Positions 1 to 11,579 of a stretch of DNA of 64,000 nt are shown here, one piece after another (position 1 is the stretch's first letter; the number at the start of each line of letters is the position of its first letter). Both the position numbers and the translations under genes were made by a program. Below the pieces are notes generated by a model. That model had not been told where the DNA came from. It saw only the letters and a list, made by a program, of their open reading frames with translations, and searched no databases. Source of the stretch: Taxawa tesnikishii (nom. ined.) (taxonomy: Eukaryota > Ascomycota > Dothideomycetes > Dothideales); contig JAPDRO010000024.1 in assembly GCA_030247885.1 (NCBI GenBank), forward strand, positions 494,688 through 558,687, read 5' to 3'.

Positions 1-647
1 GTGGACATGACTCCTACCGAAGTGGTGGGGGTGATCGTGGTGACGATGGCAAGGTTACAGAAACCATCCAGGTGCCTTCCGAAGCCGTCGGTATGATCAT
101 TGGCAAAGGAGGCGAGACCATTAAGGAGATGCAGAATGTCACTGGTTGCAAGATCAATGTTAACCAGCCTAAGAGCCCGGATATCGAACGAGATATTGGT
201 CTGGTAGGTTCGCGTAGAGCCGTCGAGGACGCGAAGCGCGCTATCTGGGAGAAGGTCGACACAGTGGTACGTTGTCATTTCTGCCTCACAATACCGCTTT
301 GTACTGACAGTTGACAGCAACAACGTGACAGCCAGGCCGGAAGAGGCCGTGGCGGCCGTGACAACGGCGGTTTCGGTGGTGACAGGTATTCGCAACCGCA
401 GCAACCGTCCTTTGGACAGCTTCAGCAGGGTGGTGCTTCTCAAGGCATGCCCGTAATGCCCACAATGCCCGCAATGCCTGCTATGGCCGGTATGCCGCAA
501 GCAGCGCCGCCAAGTGGTGATTCTAACGCTCCTGATCCGTATGCCGCGTATGGCGGCTATCAAAACTACGTGGCATTGTGGTATGCTGCACTGGCCGCTC
601 AAGGACAAGCAGGCCAAGCAGGTCAACCGCCACCTGGCGGTGCTTAG
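1..647 (+). CDS. KH-domain RNA-binding protein, 3' part
   Basis: Only the last part of the gene lies in the window; the frame is open from the left edge. The first exon (to 266) encodes a KH domain with the diagnostic GxxG loop (IIGKGGETIKEMQ) followed by an arginine/aspartate-rich helix. A 51-nt intron (267-317, GTACGT...GACAG) keeps frame, and the last exon encodes an RGG/RDNGG stretch and then a Met-, Pro-, Gln- and Ala-rich low-complexity tail ending in PPPGGA. KH plus RGG plus a PYAAYGGY-like tail resembles the FUBP/KHSRP-like KH proteins of fungi, which bind single-stranded RNA or DNA. The upstream repeats of the domain are outside the window, so the exact family member cannot be named. 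Confidence 0.85.
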
Positions 648-2052
648 GCAGTGCCGCCGGCGTCGAAGAAGCCTCGGCCGCGAAAGACATGACGCACCGT
701 AAACGTTGTGACCATGCCAGAAGACTCATCGACTGGATCTGATGACGCTGAACTGAATCCGCCTTGACGACAACTCACTTGACTGTTATCCGCTGATGAC
801 TTGCGTGACAACCATGCTGTCTGACCGCTTGACAAATCACCCGTGGAGGTATACTCAGTCTCATTATCTGGAACATCTGAACTCGCCATGATCATGCATG
901 CTCTTGGTGACGCTGATATCATTACCCTCTCGACTCTACTGTCGCACACCTCATACTGCTGGCCACACAGTATCGCGGTGATTGACAGACACGTTACTGC
1001 GCTGGTCCTTCTCAGGTGCAACATCGTCGAGCGCTCAGCTCCGTAGACTCTTTCGTCTCTCGCGTGGACCACCGGACCCAGTCTTCGTGGATCATGACTG
1101 CGCTTTGTTGCCGTGCCGCATGCTTTGTCGGTTATCCATTTCAATTTCACCTCTTCACTCTTGATGCTGGACCGCATATCCCGCCTGGTCGAGGGGCCGC
1201 TTTGATGATACCGTCTTCACGCGCTCTGCTTGCGTTCCCATTCTTACAGTGCGCAAGCCTTACGTTTTGCCCGACAACGTCAGAGTGCAATGCCTGCTTG
1301 CGGAGCCGCAGTTGGTGCGGGAGTAGCGTGCAAGGTAATCTTCGAGCATTGGTCGTTCTGGTGGCGGTCTGGTGGAGACCTGCATGTGGCGTTTCCTGCT
1401 GCCGATTCTGTGTAATCATGTTTCCTTTTGTTTGTACTGTACATAAACGAACACGTCAATGCATGACTCTGCTCAAACTGTTTATCTTGGTAGTTCACAG
1501 GATATCAACTAGGTCAGTCGTGCCACCACCGTAGTGGCCTGTACAACGTACAAGAGTGCTCGGTGCTCTATAACAAACCTCTTAACGAGTGGGCAGCACT
1601 GTTACTCTGGAGGCCAATGGCTGTTTTAGGAAAGCGGCTAACGGAAAGAAGAACCGGGATTGCGGAGTTTTGATAGGGCGAAGAAGAGATGTCGCAGTTT
1701 CTAAGGACAGAAGCGGTGTTTTACGCGAGAGATTATACACTTCTCTACGCGGCATGCGTACGATAGACAAGGACAGGCTTTTATAAGTATGTGAGAACAT
1801 CAACACCAGTACAGCAGTCATGTCATTCCAAGTCAGAGTACACGATACTCACATCCCTTATCTATACCTCGTGAAGGGGTTTCACCAAGTACATCTGTAG
1901 GCGCACACACATAATCATGTCAAACGAGCCTGTAATGGCAAAATTCTTTTGGTTGCAATCGTATCTCATAATGTTGAACGATGATCGGTTCCTTTCTGTG
2001 TCTCGAACCTTGACACGCCAAACATTCAAACAGCAACATCAAACCTCCAATC
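648..2052. other. intergenic, convergent 3' ends
   Basis: No supportable gene. The stretch lies between the stop of the KH gene and the stop of TSR1 and should hold both 3' UTRs. Open frames here are short, unspliced and have no recognisable motif. Confidence 0.5.
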
Positions 2053-4572
2053 TCACGTAACAACATCCTCAACAACCATCTCCTTCTTCTTCGCCTCCTC
2101 CTCACCCTCCAGAGCCTTTTCTTCCATCCCCGGCCTCCACTGCCTAGCCCACCTAGGCCAAACCCTCTTATACAGACTCACACCCACCGCATCCATCGGG
2201 TTAATCTTCCCATCAAAGTTGGCCTTGAAATACCCGTGCGTACCCAGACTCTCCTTGATGAAGCCACTGCGACCGCGCTTGGTCCAGAGCTGCAAAGCCT
2301 TGAACCACGCAACATCTTCCGCGTTGAAAAACATGTATCGCACCGTGACGACTTTCTTGTGGATCTTGTAGGGGTGGCCGGTTACTATTGCGCGCTTGGC
2401 GATGACACGGGAGGTGGAGGGCGCGAGCGTCGTGCCTGTGCCGACGAGTGACAACGTGACACTCGTTGGCGCGATGTCATCGGCCATCTTGTCGTCCTCT
2501 GTGGTTTCGGCGGATGGTGTGGTGCGCTTGAAATACAAACACGGAACCGAACCCCACATCAGCGGCGCGATGAAAGTTGCGATGGACGTCTGGCCCGGGT
2601 GCAGATACCGGTCGAACTTGTGCACGTTGTTGGGCGTGTTGCCTGCTTGCGAGAAGAGCGGGTTGATGAGTAGACGGCGCGGCCCGCACTGCATGATCAG
2701 CTCCTCCTTAGATTTGATCGGCATGCCGTAGTCGGTGCTCAGCGTGATGCTGTGGTTGACCGCTGTACGCTTGTGCTCATGGCGGAGGAGGGAGAAGACG
2801 CCTTGTGGACGAGGGAGAGCCTGCAAGTCCTGCACAGAGGCCTCGCCCAGGCGAATGTAGACGTCGACTCTGGCGCCCGGGGCGACTCCGCCGGCAAGGG
2901 CCTCGTTCACGATCCGGTTCTTTGCTGCTTTGTAGTTGGCGATCTCAAGCAGTCGCTGCCATTCTTGTGGCTCGTATGGTTTGTCTTCTTCTGTTTCCCA
3001 GTGACTCGTCCGTAAGCTCTTGAGACCTCTGTAGCGCGCTAATCGCTCCCTCGCCAGAACGTTGGGATGCAACTCGATCTCGTCCGGAAACTCGAGGTCT
3101 TCTTGAGCTTCTGTCTTTCTCGAAGCACGGTATGCGGCCAGTTGCTCTGCTTCGTCCGCGGGTGCGGGATCCATGAACATCTCCGACTGGGGATACTCGG
3201 ACGGGGCCGCTTCGGTCGGTTCACGCATAGTCTGGTCAAGACCTTCGGTTCCGTCCGCTGGCGCCGCAACGGAGCCATCCATATCCATGTCGCCGTCCAT
3301 TTCATCAGCGTCTTCCAGATCGGAGCCCGAATCCGAAACATCTCCAATGTACCAAGCCGCTTGGTACTTCGAAGTGCCCTTCGGAAGCCTCTTGGGTGCC
3401 TCGTACGCTTCGTTCTGCTCGTCGTCATCAAAATAATGGTGGTCATCCAAAAGCACTCCCTTTCGTTCCGACGGCGCCATAGAAACGGGATACTCGCTCA
3501 TTGCGTCATCCATGGCGGCGTCTTCTGGCGCCAGATCAGCAAGGTCGTCCTGGTCCGCCGTCGGCTCTTCCAAGACTTGTTGTTCGGAGATCTCGTCTAC
3601 TGCCATGGCATCCTTCGCGCCCTTGCGCTTGGTCTCCAACGGAGCAGCCACGATCTTCTCGATCTGAAAATCGCCCCAGTCTCCGATCTGAACCAAGCGA
3701 TCCGCTTTGAGTCCTTTGCCTCGCACGACTCCGGTCAGCACCATGTTTTCCGTCGAGACGTCTCCATCTGCGCTAGATGGCCATCTCACGTTCTCGACGA
3801 GCATCCAGCTTCTGTCCTCTCTCCACCTAATGCCCTTCGGAGTTGTCGTGCAAAGCGAGCGCATAACGTTGGCACAGTCTTGCCTCGAGTCCAGCGAGTG
3901 CACCTTCTCTTGCGTTGCAAAGAAGTGTGTGATGAACGACTTCAACGAACCCAAAACCTGCGGACGTCTCTTCGCCGGCTCTACCTTGTCCAAGCCTTGC
4001 ACGACGGTTAAGACGTTCGATACGCCCTGGCTTTCTATGCATCTGAGCATGCTGTCTCCCAGATCATCCACCTCTTGTTCGGCGCTGAGCACAAAAACCA
4101 CAAAGTCCGCCAGTCTACACGCGTCCAGGGCCTCGAACAGATCTCTCATGGGCGATGTCACAAACTGCAGCTTCTGCTTGAAGCGACCGACGTCCAGCCG
4201 GCAGAGACCGGAGCCAGGCAGCTCCTCTTCAATATCCACGCTCTTCGCGAGACTACCAACAGCACCGTGACTTGAAACATCATCACACAGCGGTACCACG
4301 GCAACGATCCTGGGCGCTGCGTCTCTTCCCGAAAAGACGCTTGTGGCCTTGTCGTGCGCAGCGTCCTTGTTCAAGCGCACCTGCTTGGCCTTGTTTCGGC
4401 GGTCGAGTTTCGACATGATCTGCTGATGTGGCGTCTTGCGCGATCCCTTCTCGAGCGATTCGACTTTTCCCTTGTTCCTCTCCTTCAGGGCGCCTTTGGA
4501 CGAGTGCTTGGTCTTGTAGGGCTTGTGCGAGGCCTTGGTGGTGCTCCGGTGGTGGTGCTGTTCAGGAGCCAT
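2053..4572 (-). CDS. TSR1: 40S ribosome biogenesis protein Tsr1
   Basis: Single-exon 839-residue protein, close to the usual Tsr1 length of about 790-840. The basic N-terminus (HHHRSTTKASHKPYKTKH) is the Tsr1 signature. It is followed by the Bms1/Tsr1 GTPase-like domain, which in this family lacks a working P-loop, then the AARP2CN region, a strongly acidic insert (roughly residues 340-490, DDDEQ and DADEMDGDMDMD), and the C-terminal DUF663-type half ending in the MFFNAEDVAWFKALQL and FKANFDGKINPMDAVGVSLYKRVWP regions (given here in pieces). Tsr1 works in the nucleolus and cytoplasm on late pre-40S particles, blocking premature factor binding. The start codon at 4572 gives the expected N-terminus. 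The gene is intact and diverges from the SigF-like gene. Confidence 0.95.
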   Translation of the reverse strand: MAPEQHHHRSTTKASHKPYKTKHSSKGALKERNKGKVESLEKGSRKTPHQQIMSKLDRRNKAKQVRLNKDAAHDKATSVFSGRDAAPRIVAVVPLCDDVSSHGAVGSLAKSVDIEEELPGSGLCRLDVGRFKQKLQFVTSPMRDLFEALDACRLADFVVFVLSAEQEVDDLGDSMLRCIESQGVSNVLTVVQGLDKVEPAKRRPQVLGSLKSFITHFFATQEKVHSLDSRQDCANVMRSLCTTTPKGIRWREDRSWMLVENVRWPSSADGDVSTENMVLTGVVRGKGLKADRLVQIGDWGDFQIEKIVAAPLETKRKGAKDAMAVDEISEQQVLEEPTADQDDLADLAPEDAAMDDAMSEYPVSMAPSERKGVLLDDHHYFDDDEQNEAYEAPKRLPKGTSKYQAAWYIGDVSDSGSDLEDADEMDGDMDMDGSVAAPADGTEGLDQTMREPTEAAPSEYPQSEMFMDPAPADEAEQLAAYRASRKTEAQEDLEFPDEIELHPNVLARERLARYRGLKSLRTSHWETEEDKPYEPQEWQRLLEIANYKAAKNRIVNEALAGGVAPGARVDVYIRLGEASVQDLQALPRPQGVFSLLRHEHKRTAVNHSITLSTDYGMPIKSKEELIMQCGPRRLLINPLFSQAGNTPNNVHKFDRYLHPGQTSIATFIAPLMWGSVPCLYFKRTTPSAETTEDDKMADDIAPTSVTLSLVGTGTTLAPSTSRVIAKRAIVTGHPYKIHKKVVTVRYMFFNAEDVAWFKALQLWTKRGRSGFIKESLGTHGYFKANFDGKINPMDAVGVSLYKRVWPRWARQWRPGMEEKALEGEEEAKKKEMVVEDVVT

Positions 4573-5062
4573 ACTGCCGTTGCCGCCCGCCTTGAACCTG
4601 AATGGCAGAGTCGAAGCCAGTGTGCAGCGTAGCGAGAAAAGGGCGAAGAGTGGTGGGGGTGAGAATGTTCGGATTCAGGCAATTTTCGGGCATCGTTCTT
4701 TGCACAGAAAGTTTGTCCCGCTGATCTATCTATCGATAAGATTGTGCCCTTTCCGCTCTTGGCTCGGCACCTGCTCCTGCGGCTCCTGCGGCTCCTGCGT
4801 CTCGGCTGGCGGGCCAGTTCAGTTGCCTTTTCGGACGATGACGTTCCAGGAACATCAGGAACGTTGAAGCATGTGAAAAGTAGCAGCGCAGCGCAGCGCA
4901 GCGCAGCGCAGCGCAACATCGATCGATTCTTCTTGGAGCCGTGCTGCTTCAACAGGTTGCTCACTCTCCTAAGGGACCTTTGGCAGCAAACCGCCAACCG
5001 CCAACCGCCAACCGGCACGGCACACCTCTGTCTGACCTACCACCACCACCACCACCACCACC
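4573..5062. promoter_or_regulatory. shared divergent promoter, TSR1 / SigF-like gene
   Basis: This 490-bp interval separates two head-to-head genes, so it must hold both promoters and 5' UTRs. It contains a pentanucleotide array (about 4883-4915), three copies of a CCAACCG unit near 4991-5012, and a run of CAC triplets that abuts the ATG of the plus-strand gene. Confidence 0.55.
4883..4915. repeat. (CAGCG)n pentanucleotide microsatellite
   Basis: About six to seven perfect tandem copies of CAGCG/GCAGC lie in the divergent promoter between TSR1 and the SigF-like gene. Confidence 0.9.
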
Positions 5063-5705
5063 ATGGACGATCCATGTAGGCCTTGACTTGTTGAACGCTT
5101 CGACACAACTCAATCCCTGCTAAGACTCTTTCCCACAGTGAGCGAGATCGAGGGCGTGATCCATTCCCTCGTCCAAACACCGCCCGATGAACAAGCCATC
5201 ACCATCCGACGCTACTTCACCCCGAACGCGCAGTTCACCCACCCGCTCTGCCGCACCGGTTCCTTTGCAAACTCTCGCTACCTCGTCGAACGCATCTACC
5301 GCTGGTACAAGATCCTCTCCCCAAGATTTCCATGACCGTGCACAGCAAAACCTTCGACACCTCCAACATGGTCATGTACGTCGGCATCACCCAAGTCTTC
5401 AAGATCTGGGCCATCCCCTTCCACCACTCCGAGGTCTCGCTGGTCACGGTGCTGCATCTGGAACAAGGGAGGGATCGGAGGTATTATATCAGCAGTCAGA
5501 ATGATCTCTATCAGACGGATCAGTGGCCCAGGTTCCTGCCGTTTGTGAGGTTGTTCGCTTGGATGATTCCGCTTGTGCAGCTGTTCGCCACGCTGGTGTG
5601 CGTGGTGAGCAGCTATGCTTTGCGCCTGTGACGTGGTTGGAGCAGAATGTGCAGAGGAACATGGCGTTTAGGGAACTGCCCCCGAAGTGGGACGACGCGA
5701 GGTGA
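5063..5705 (+). CDS. SigF-like NTF2-like domain protein (frame broken twice)
   Basis: Exon 1 is only 13 nt (5063-5075, MDDP plus one base). A 63-nt intron ends at 5138, and exon 2 runs to 5705. The protein reads as an NTF2-like fold of the kind annotated SigF-like in fungi: VERIYRWYKILSP, then MVMYVGITQVFKIWAIPF, a hydrophobic segment (FLPFVRLFAWMIPLVQLFA, likely membrane-associated) and a tail ending PPKWDD. To stay in frame, one base must be added in the C-run at 5319-5322 and one in the T-run at 5619-5621. With both, the model is 193 residues and perfectly divisible by three. Both shifts are of the missing-base type, so I read them as sequence errors rather than decay. The function in fungi is not established. 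Confidence 0.7.
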
Positions 5706-6470
5706 ACGGCTCATGAGACGCCAATTTCCCTGAGCGGGGAAGGGTGATTGATTGGGAGTATTGGAGGTGCTGGCCACGAGTGGGAACTACGAGTTAGACA
5801 GACCCCCGTCAAAGCTCTGCATATCTCCAGGCGCGAGAGCAGGCTGTCAGTGTCTGGAAGGTTTACTGTCATCCAATACGTAATGCTAATACCCGGTGGG
5901 CCCGAATTTCTCCTTCTGATCTGAGCTCGGGACAGAAGTTGATGGTGCTGGGAGATCCGAACAGAAGGGTTACTGATTCGATCCCTGTAAGTTTACCTAA
6001 TCACAAGACACTACCTCGTACTTTGCATGTACAGAGAAACTAGCTTGCGGTACCGGGAGGGTGTTCTGCTGGCTTTCTTGCCTGTCATTGGCATTTAGTA
6101 AGTTGTTTCTGGTTTCCACATGCCATAAGAAACAATCACGTGCAGGGTAACGGATTAGCGGTAGCAAGTCGTCTGTGGAAAAGAGACGAGGCCATCTCAG
6201 TACTCTGACTGCTCGCCTAAAAAGCTAACAGTCTATGACATCCTAGTGTTGAGAGTTCACAGAGCTATTACGCCTTTGTATGGCAGCGTTGCGTCTTCGG
6301 ACTCGGACGGATCCAGATGGTCGAGATGGCGCAAAGATCGTGAATGAGCGAGATGAGGAATCACCGAATTTCGTTTGTCGACAGAGGCGATGCTTGAACG
6401 AGTGGCATTGTTCGTCTCATATGACAAGGGTTTCAATGACCATTACAAGATTTATCACCTGTCCTCGCCT
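5706..6470. other. intergenic, no gene seen
   Basis: The stretch lies between two convergent genes. It has only short, motif-free frames and no tRNA-like cloverleaf that I can support. Confidence 0.5.
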
Positions 6471-8244
6471 CTAATCCTTACGGCCCACCTCCTGGACGTT
6501 CTCAACCATTTCCATCTTCTCCTTCTCGTCATAGACCTCCGCCGTACTTCCGTACCCTTCCGTCATTTGCCTTCCCTTGCGTCCAATCAGGTACCACGGC
6601 AATTCGAAAATGGCATCAATGGCCTCCAAACTACGTCCGCTCGTCTCCGGCAGGAAGAACCAGACCCAAATCAAACCGAGGGCCGTGATCGCGGAGAAGA
6701 ACCACATGGTACCGCCCGTGGTCATAGCGAGGAACATCTCCGGCACCGCCTTGGAGTTTCCGTACTGGTTGACAAAGTGGAACGTCATTGCGATACTGCC
6801 ACCGAGCGCACGGAGACGCAGGGGGTAGATTTCGGAGTTGATAAGGTATTGGACGGAGTTCCAGCCCAACGCCCAGCCGAAGCCGCTGAAGTAGATCATG
6901 ACAATGGCGCCCACACCTGCGCTCCTTTGGCTGGAGGATTGGTGGGAATCCTCATCACCAACGCTGGTGTCGATCACGAGGAAGAGCGCCATGTACATCA
7001 TCGAAACGAGCTGTATGATGATGCCGGAAGACAGGGCGCGCTTGCGGCCGATGAAGTCGATGAGGAAGAAGGCGCAGATCATGGCGGAAATGAATTTCAC
7101 GACACCGAAGATGGCGGTCGCGTACAGCTTCTCGTTCTGACCGGTCGTGCCCATCATGGCGAAGTATTCGGGCGCGTAAATGGTAATGGAGTTGGCGCCA
7201 CTCCACTGCGCGAGTAGCTGCGACATCAGGGACAGCATCAGACGGTAGCGGTTGGCGGGAAGCATGACCAGTTCACGGAGTGGGCCGAGCCAGGTCGTTC
7301 CCATGGTCGCTTCGCGCTCGCGGTTCAGCTGGTCGTTGATGTCGATAAGCTCAGTCTGAACGTAGGCGTGCTCGGTGGGCATGTTGCGGAGTTTGCTGAG
7401 GGTTGCGGCTGCCTTCTCTTGCTTGCCAACCTTGATAAGCCACCTGGGAGATTCGAGGGCGAAGAAACTGAGTGCGAAGATGATGGCGGCGAAGTAGACG
7501 TGCATCAGATTCGGTACGACCCATTGCAGCTGCGACTTGTTGGAGATGTGAATCGAGGAGCCCCAGGATGCGAAATAAGCACTGTATGGTGGTGTGTCAG
7601 TGGACAAGCGATGCCTCCGACGCTCAATCGAGTACTCACAGCATAATTCCTAGGTAAACGGAACCCGAGAAAGCAGTGACGCAAAGTCCGCGGATAGACC
7701 TGGGAGCAATCTCTGCAAGATATGTAGGTGCAACGACGGTGGTCTGACCGATGCCGATACCAGCAATGAAGCGGCCGGCATAAACCATGCCCAGATTTCC
7801 AGATGGTGCAGCTGCCAGGAAGATGGCGATTCCAAGCACCCACAGGAAGCAGAGTAACCTGGTCGACCACAGACGACCGATCCTGTCCGTCACGTAGAAG
7901 GCGACGAGCGCGCCGAGGATGGAGCCCATCTGCACCATTGAGGTGATGTTGGACAGAAGGTTGGCCTGCTCAACCTTGCTGAGTTGGGGGTTCTTGAGGC
8001 CGAATTTGGCAATGAAGGACTTTTGGGAGGCAGTGGTTCCAATGAGACCCTCATCGAGACCTCTTGCGGCGCCCATGAGGCCGAACACTGTACAGCCATG
8101 TTAGTGTTTCTTCTTCTCCTGATGCTCGTATAGGGAGAGGGGTGTTCGCCAAGCAGAGCAAGGAAGTAGACTAACCAAAGACGCCATACCACAGCCGCCA
8201 GTTCAGGGCCTCCTTGGGGGTGTCTTGAAGCTTTTACCGTACAT
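6471..8244 (-). CDS. MFS sugar transporter (sugar porter family)
   Basis: Three exons (8244-8176, 8087-7640, 7581-6471) give about 542 residues and 12 membrane segments. Sugar-porter signatures are present in order: NWRLWYGVF at the first helix, DRIGR in loop 2-3, ESPRWLIKVGK after helix 6, DFIGRKRA in loop 8-9, EIYPLRLRALG and the final PETSGRSLEAIDAIF. Introns are 88 and 58 nt. The first exon needs one extra C in the run at 8216-8220 to join MYGKSFK to PKEALNWRLW; otherwise the gene would start inside helix 1. The GWNSVQYLINSEIYP and FVNQYGNSKAVP segments suggest a quinate/hexose-type fungal porter, but the substrate cannot be read from sequence. The next gene upstream on the same strand is a thiamine-diphosphate enzyme. 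Confidence 0.88.
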
Positions 8245-9567
8245 GTTGGCAACGAAGCTTGGCCTGTTAAGCAAACGGCAAGGCCTGGGCAAGAACTGTG
8301 GGAAGGAAAAAGGGTGAAGCTTGACCCTGCCACTCAGCCTGGGCGCCGTGTGCTACTTATGCACTACACTAGCAATGCCTGCGCGCTCACTCGTTCTTTC
8401 GCATGCCGCGACGGTTGGGTTGCGTTGCGTTGCTGAGATTGTGGATCGTCTCCATTTCCTCTTCGTCACGCACCACCCACTCCGCGCGGCGCATGCTCAC
8501 GGAACATTGTATCGGTACCTCCACAACCATGGGGGAGGAGGAGCGCCGCCAAGTGTAGCTTGTGGGTAAGCCAAGGCGCTGCCAAGTGAGCGAAGGTAAC
8601 GACTCGAGGTCATCGGCCGAGAGCGTTGTGCATGCACGAGGGCTGCTGAGGTCTCGAAAGCGGTGCGAACCGAGGCCAAGACGTGCCTTGCGGTAAGTGG
8701 TATGGCTCGAATGGGCGAAAGCAAGCAGGAAAAGGAAAGGCCGTTGCATCTAGAGCGCATCTGGACTGAGTGAACGAGGACAAACTTCCATAGCACTACC
8801 ACGCGACAGCTGCATGCCGTGCCAAGCAATGCAATATCAGGTCACTGCCCTAACAGCGTCAAGCACCGCAGAAGCGCCGCCAACCGTTTGTTTGTGACCC
8901 GCCACGGGGTCTCCATGGGGCAGACTCCATGACAAGAGTTTCTCCGGGACGATCAGGCAGCGGGAACGGGACAGACACGAGAAAGAAACGGACAAGAAGA
9001 CGTTGCCCTGCCCCCAACGACGACCGTCAAAGCCTTGAGACTGATGATCCTTGTCCTGCGCGCTTTTCCGCGCGCTGGTCTGCGGGTTTTTGTTTCTGTC
9101 TGCGTTATCCGGAAGTACAGGTACAGATGTGCGGGTTTTCCGGAGTGTGGAGACGGCCGTTATCATGTCCGTTCCTTCCATCTCGGCGCACACGCCGTTC
9201 CGTAGTGGAAGTTTCTTTCTCCGGGTGGAGGAAAGCAGAAACAGTCGAACCGCCGCGGCATGAACACCGATGAGGAAGTTCCACCCGCAGAAAGTCCTCT
9301 AAGCAGGCACGAGGGCGACACCACTACTGACCACCGAAGTTTCACCGTAAGGACGACTCCCAGCATAGACCCACCGGTCCAATAAAGCTGGGGATGGCGT
9401 GAGGCTGGCTCTCGCACAACAGGCGCATAAGCCCGCCGAAACAGCGCTGCGCTAACCACCGCCGGACACATGAACAGCTCATCGCCAGGATATCGTAAAT
9501 CCATAACCATTCACTGTATCACATCACTCTCCGATCAGATCGCCCTCACCTCCTCTACCGAGCCCTC
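8245..9567. other. intergenic, promoter of transporter
   Basis: About 1.3 kb between the transporter start and the stop of the thiamine-diphosphate enzyme gene, both on the minus strand. Several frames of 60-120 codons occur on both strands but lack motifs and splice support. Nothing else is recognised. Confidence 0.5.
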
Positions 9568-11579
9568 TCAACCAATCAACACATCCTTTCCACCCCCAAA
9601 CTTGCCTTGCGGACCATCCAGCCACGCATCAAGCACGGCGCATGTTCCGCCCTTGACAGCTTTCACCGCTTCTCCAAGCGCCTTCTCCAGCTCCTCAACC
9701 GTGCCCGCGTGGCCTGCCCAGCATTTGCCTCCTGCCGCCGCCTTGGCAATGCCTGCATAGTCTGGCGTTGGTGCAAATGAGATGTTGAGTTCCTCATTGG
9801 AAACCTTGGAGCCCTCGCCGTCCGGGTGGACGAGGAGGAGGGACTTGCGGGGCGCGTTCCAACCTATACAGAAGTCGCTTTGTTAGCCATGTCCGCCATT
9901 TTCCACAGTCGACGTCGACAGCACGGAATACAGAGAGGACGACCGGATGCGGTAGCGACATACCCTTGTTGTTCAGCACAATCGTCAGAATCGGGATATT
10001 GTATCGCTGGGCGATCCAGTAAACCGACCCCGGCACGCTGAACAGATAGGTTCCGTCCCCGACAATCTGGCACACAAACTTGCCCTCATTGCTTCCGCCG
10101 GCCTCGAAATCCGTTGCCAACTTGACACCCAGCGCGCCTCCACCAGACCAACCGAGTCCGCCACCACCGCAGTTGATCCACGAGCCTGGGATTGTGCACT
10201 GCAGCTGGTCGGCGACGAACGCAGTGTTGGTGACTGCCTCGACGGCCCAAATGGTGTCTGGCGGACAGGCCTTGCGGACCTGGTGGATAAGGTAGGATGC
10301 CGCGAAGGTGCCGTCATCGCCGGGTTTCGCCTGGCTAGCGATGGTGTCAATACGCTGCTTGTGGAAGTCCTGAAGTTTAGCCCAGCGATCTGAGAAGGTG
10401 CTGCTCGACACCTTGTCTTGCAGGTTGGTCTTGATGTAATCCGTGATCTGGGTGATGGAGGTTTCGCTGTCGACGCGGTAGCGGGCTTCGGCTTTGATAT
10501 AGAAGACAGGCATCTGTTGCTTGAGTGGGTCGACGTCGATGTGGATGATCTTCGCTCCCTCCTTCGGGTGGCACTGGGTCGGAATCCAGGGGACGTCACA
10601 GTCAAGGACCAGAATGACATCTGCCGTCCTGATGTGCTCCTCGACACCGTATCGCAGGCCGAGCCATGCAGGGTGATCTGCTGGAAAACACATGTCGCTT
10701 CCTCCGGTATCGAGCACCTTCAATCCCTTGACCGTATCTGCCAGGGCCACGAGAGCGCCGACTGCTGCATGGTTCCTACCGCTGTAGCCGGTTACAAGGA
10801 GGGGTCCTTCCGCCTCCACAAGCAGCTTCGCGATCTTCTCTACCTGCTTGGACGTCAAAGCATTCGGCTCGACGGCGTTCCAGTGAGACTGATCCACCTT
10901 GTATGGCTCAATGTCCTCTTCCATTGCTTCTCTTGCACCAACCAGGTAGACTGGTCCCTTTGGCTCGCTCGTCGCGAAACTGAGGGCTCGGTTGACCAAT
11001 TGCTTGACGTTCTTCCCTCTCTTGATCTCGCCGGTATATCTGCAGTACTGCGCCACAATCTGCTTCTGCTCCGGCACGTCTTGTATCCAGTGGATGTACT
11101 CTGTCCGGGAGCCACGGTACTCGCCTTCAATGGTATAGGGAGACAGACCCGCAAAAATCAGAACCGGGGCGCGACCGCATGAGGCGTTATGGACTGCAGC
11201 TCCGAGTCCTTGCGTACCGACATCGACGTGGACGATCACGCATTGAGGCTTGTTGGTCAACCGGGCGTAGCCGTCCGCCATGGACAATGCTACCATCTGA
11301 GCTTTGGTCAGCATAATTCTACCAAAAGGAGCATTCTGCCAGATAGTGTACCTCGTTCGGACATGTTATGATACGAGGAAAGTTCCCTTTCTTTTCATTC
11401 TGACCTTTGACTATAGCTTCTATTATACTCGGGTGATCTGAGCCCAAGTTCACGAAGCAATGGGTGATTCCAGCCTGTTTCGGCTTTTAGCTGAGCTCGA
11501 CCGTGACCAGGAGCATATTCACCTCCCATATAGCCTCGAAGAAAGCAAAAGACGCAGTGTACACCCTGCATATCCTCAT
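9568..11579 (-). CDS. thiamine-diphosphate-dependent enzyme, acetolactate synthase-like
   Basis: Four exons (11579-11523, 11474-11352, 11296-9964, 9863-9568) give 602 residues with exact phase agreement. The N-terminal PYR domain has FVNLGSDHP and CPNE|MVALSMADGYAR; the Glu before the second splice junction is the catalytic glutamate that activates the cofactor. The central domain follows, and the C-terminal PP domain has the ThDP motif GDGTYLFSV ... NNKG|WN split by the last intron. The family includes acetolactate synthase, benzoylformate decarboxylase, oxalyl-CoA decarboxylase and benzaldehyde lyase. It lacks the organellar presequence expected of the true Ilv2 acetolactate synthase, so a catabolic 2-oxoacid decarboxylase or carboligase is more likely. 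The first two introns are tiny (48 and 55 nt). The start at 11579 is the only in-frame ATG that keeps the FFEAIWE|AGITHCF junction. Confidence 0.85.

Noticed and set aside
3067-4011. 314-codon plus-strand frame inside TSR1
   Set aside because: Antisense shadow of a strongly conserved TSR1 reading frame.
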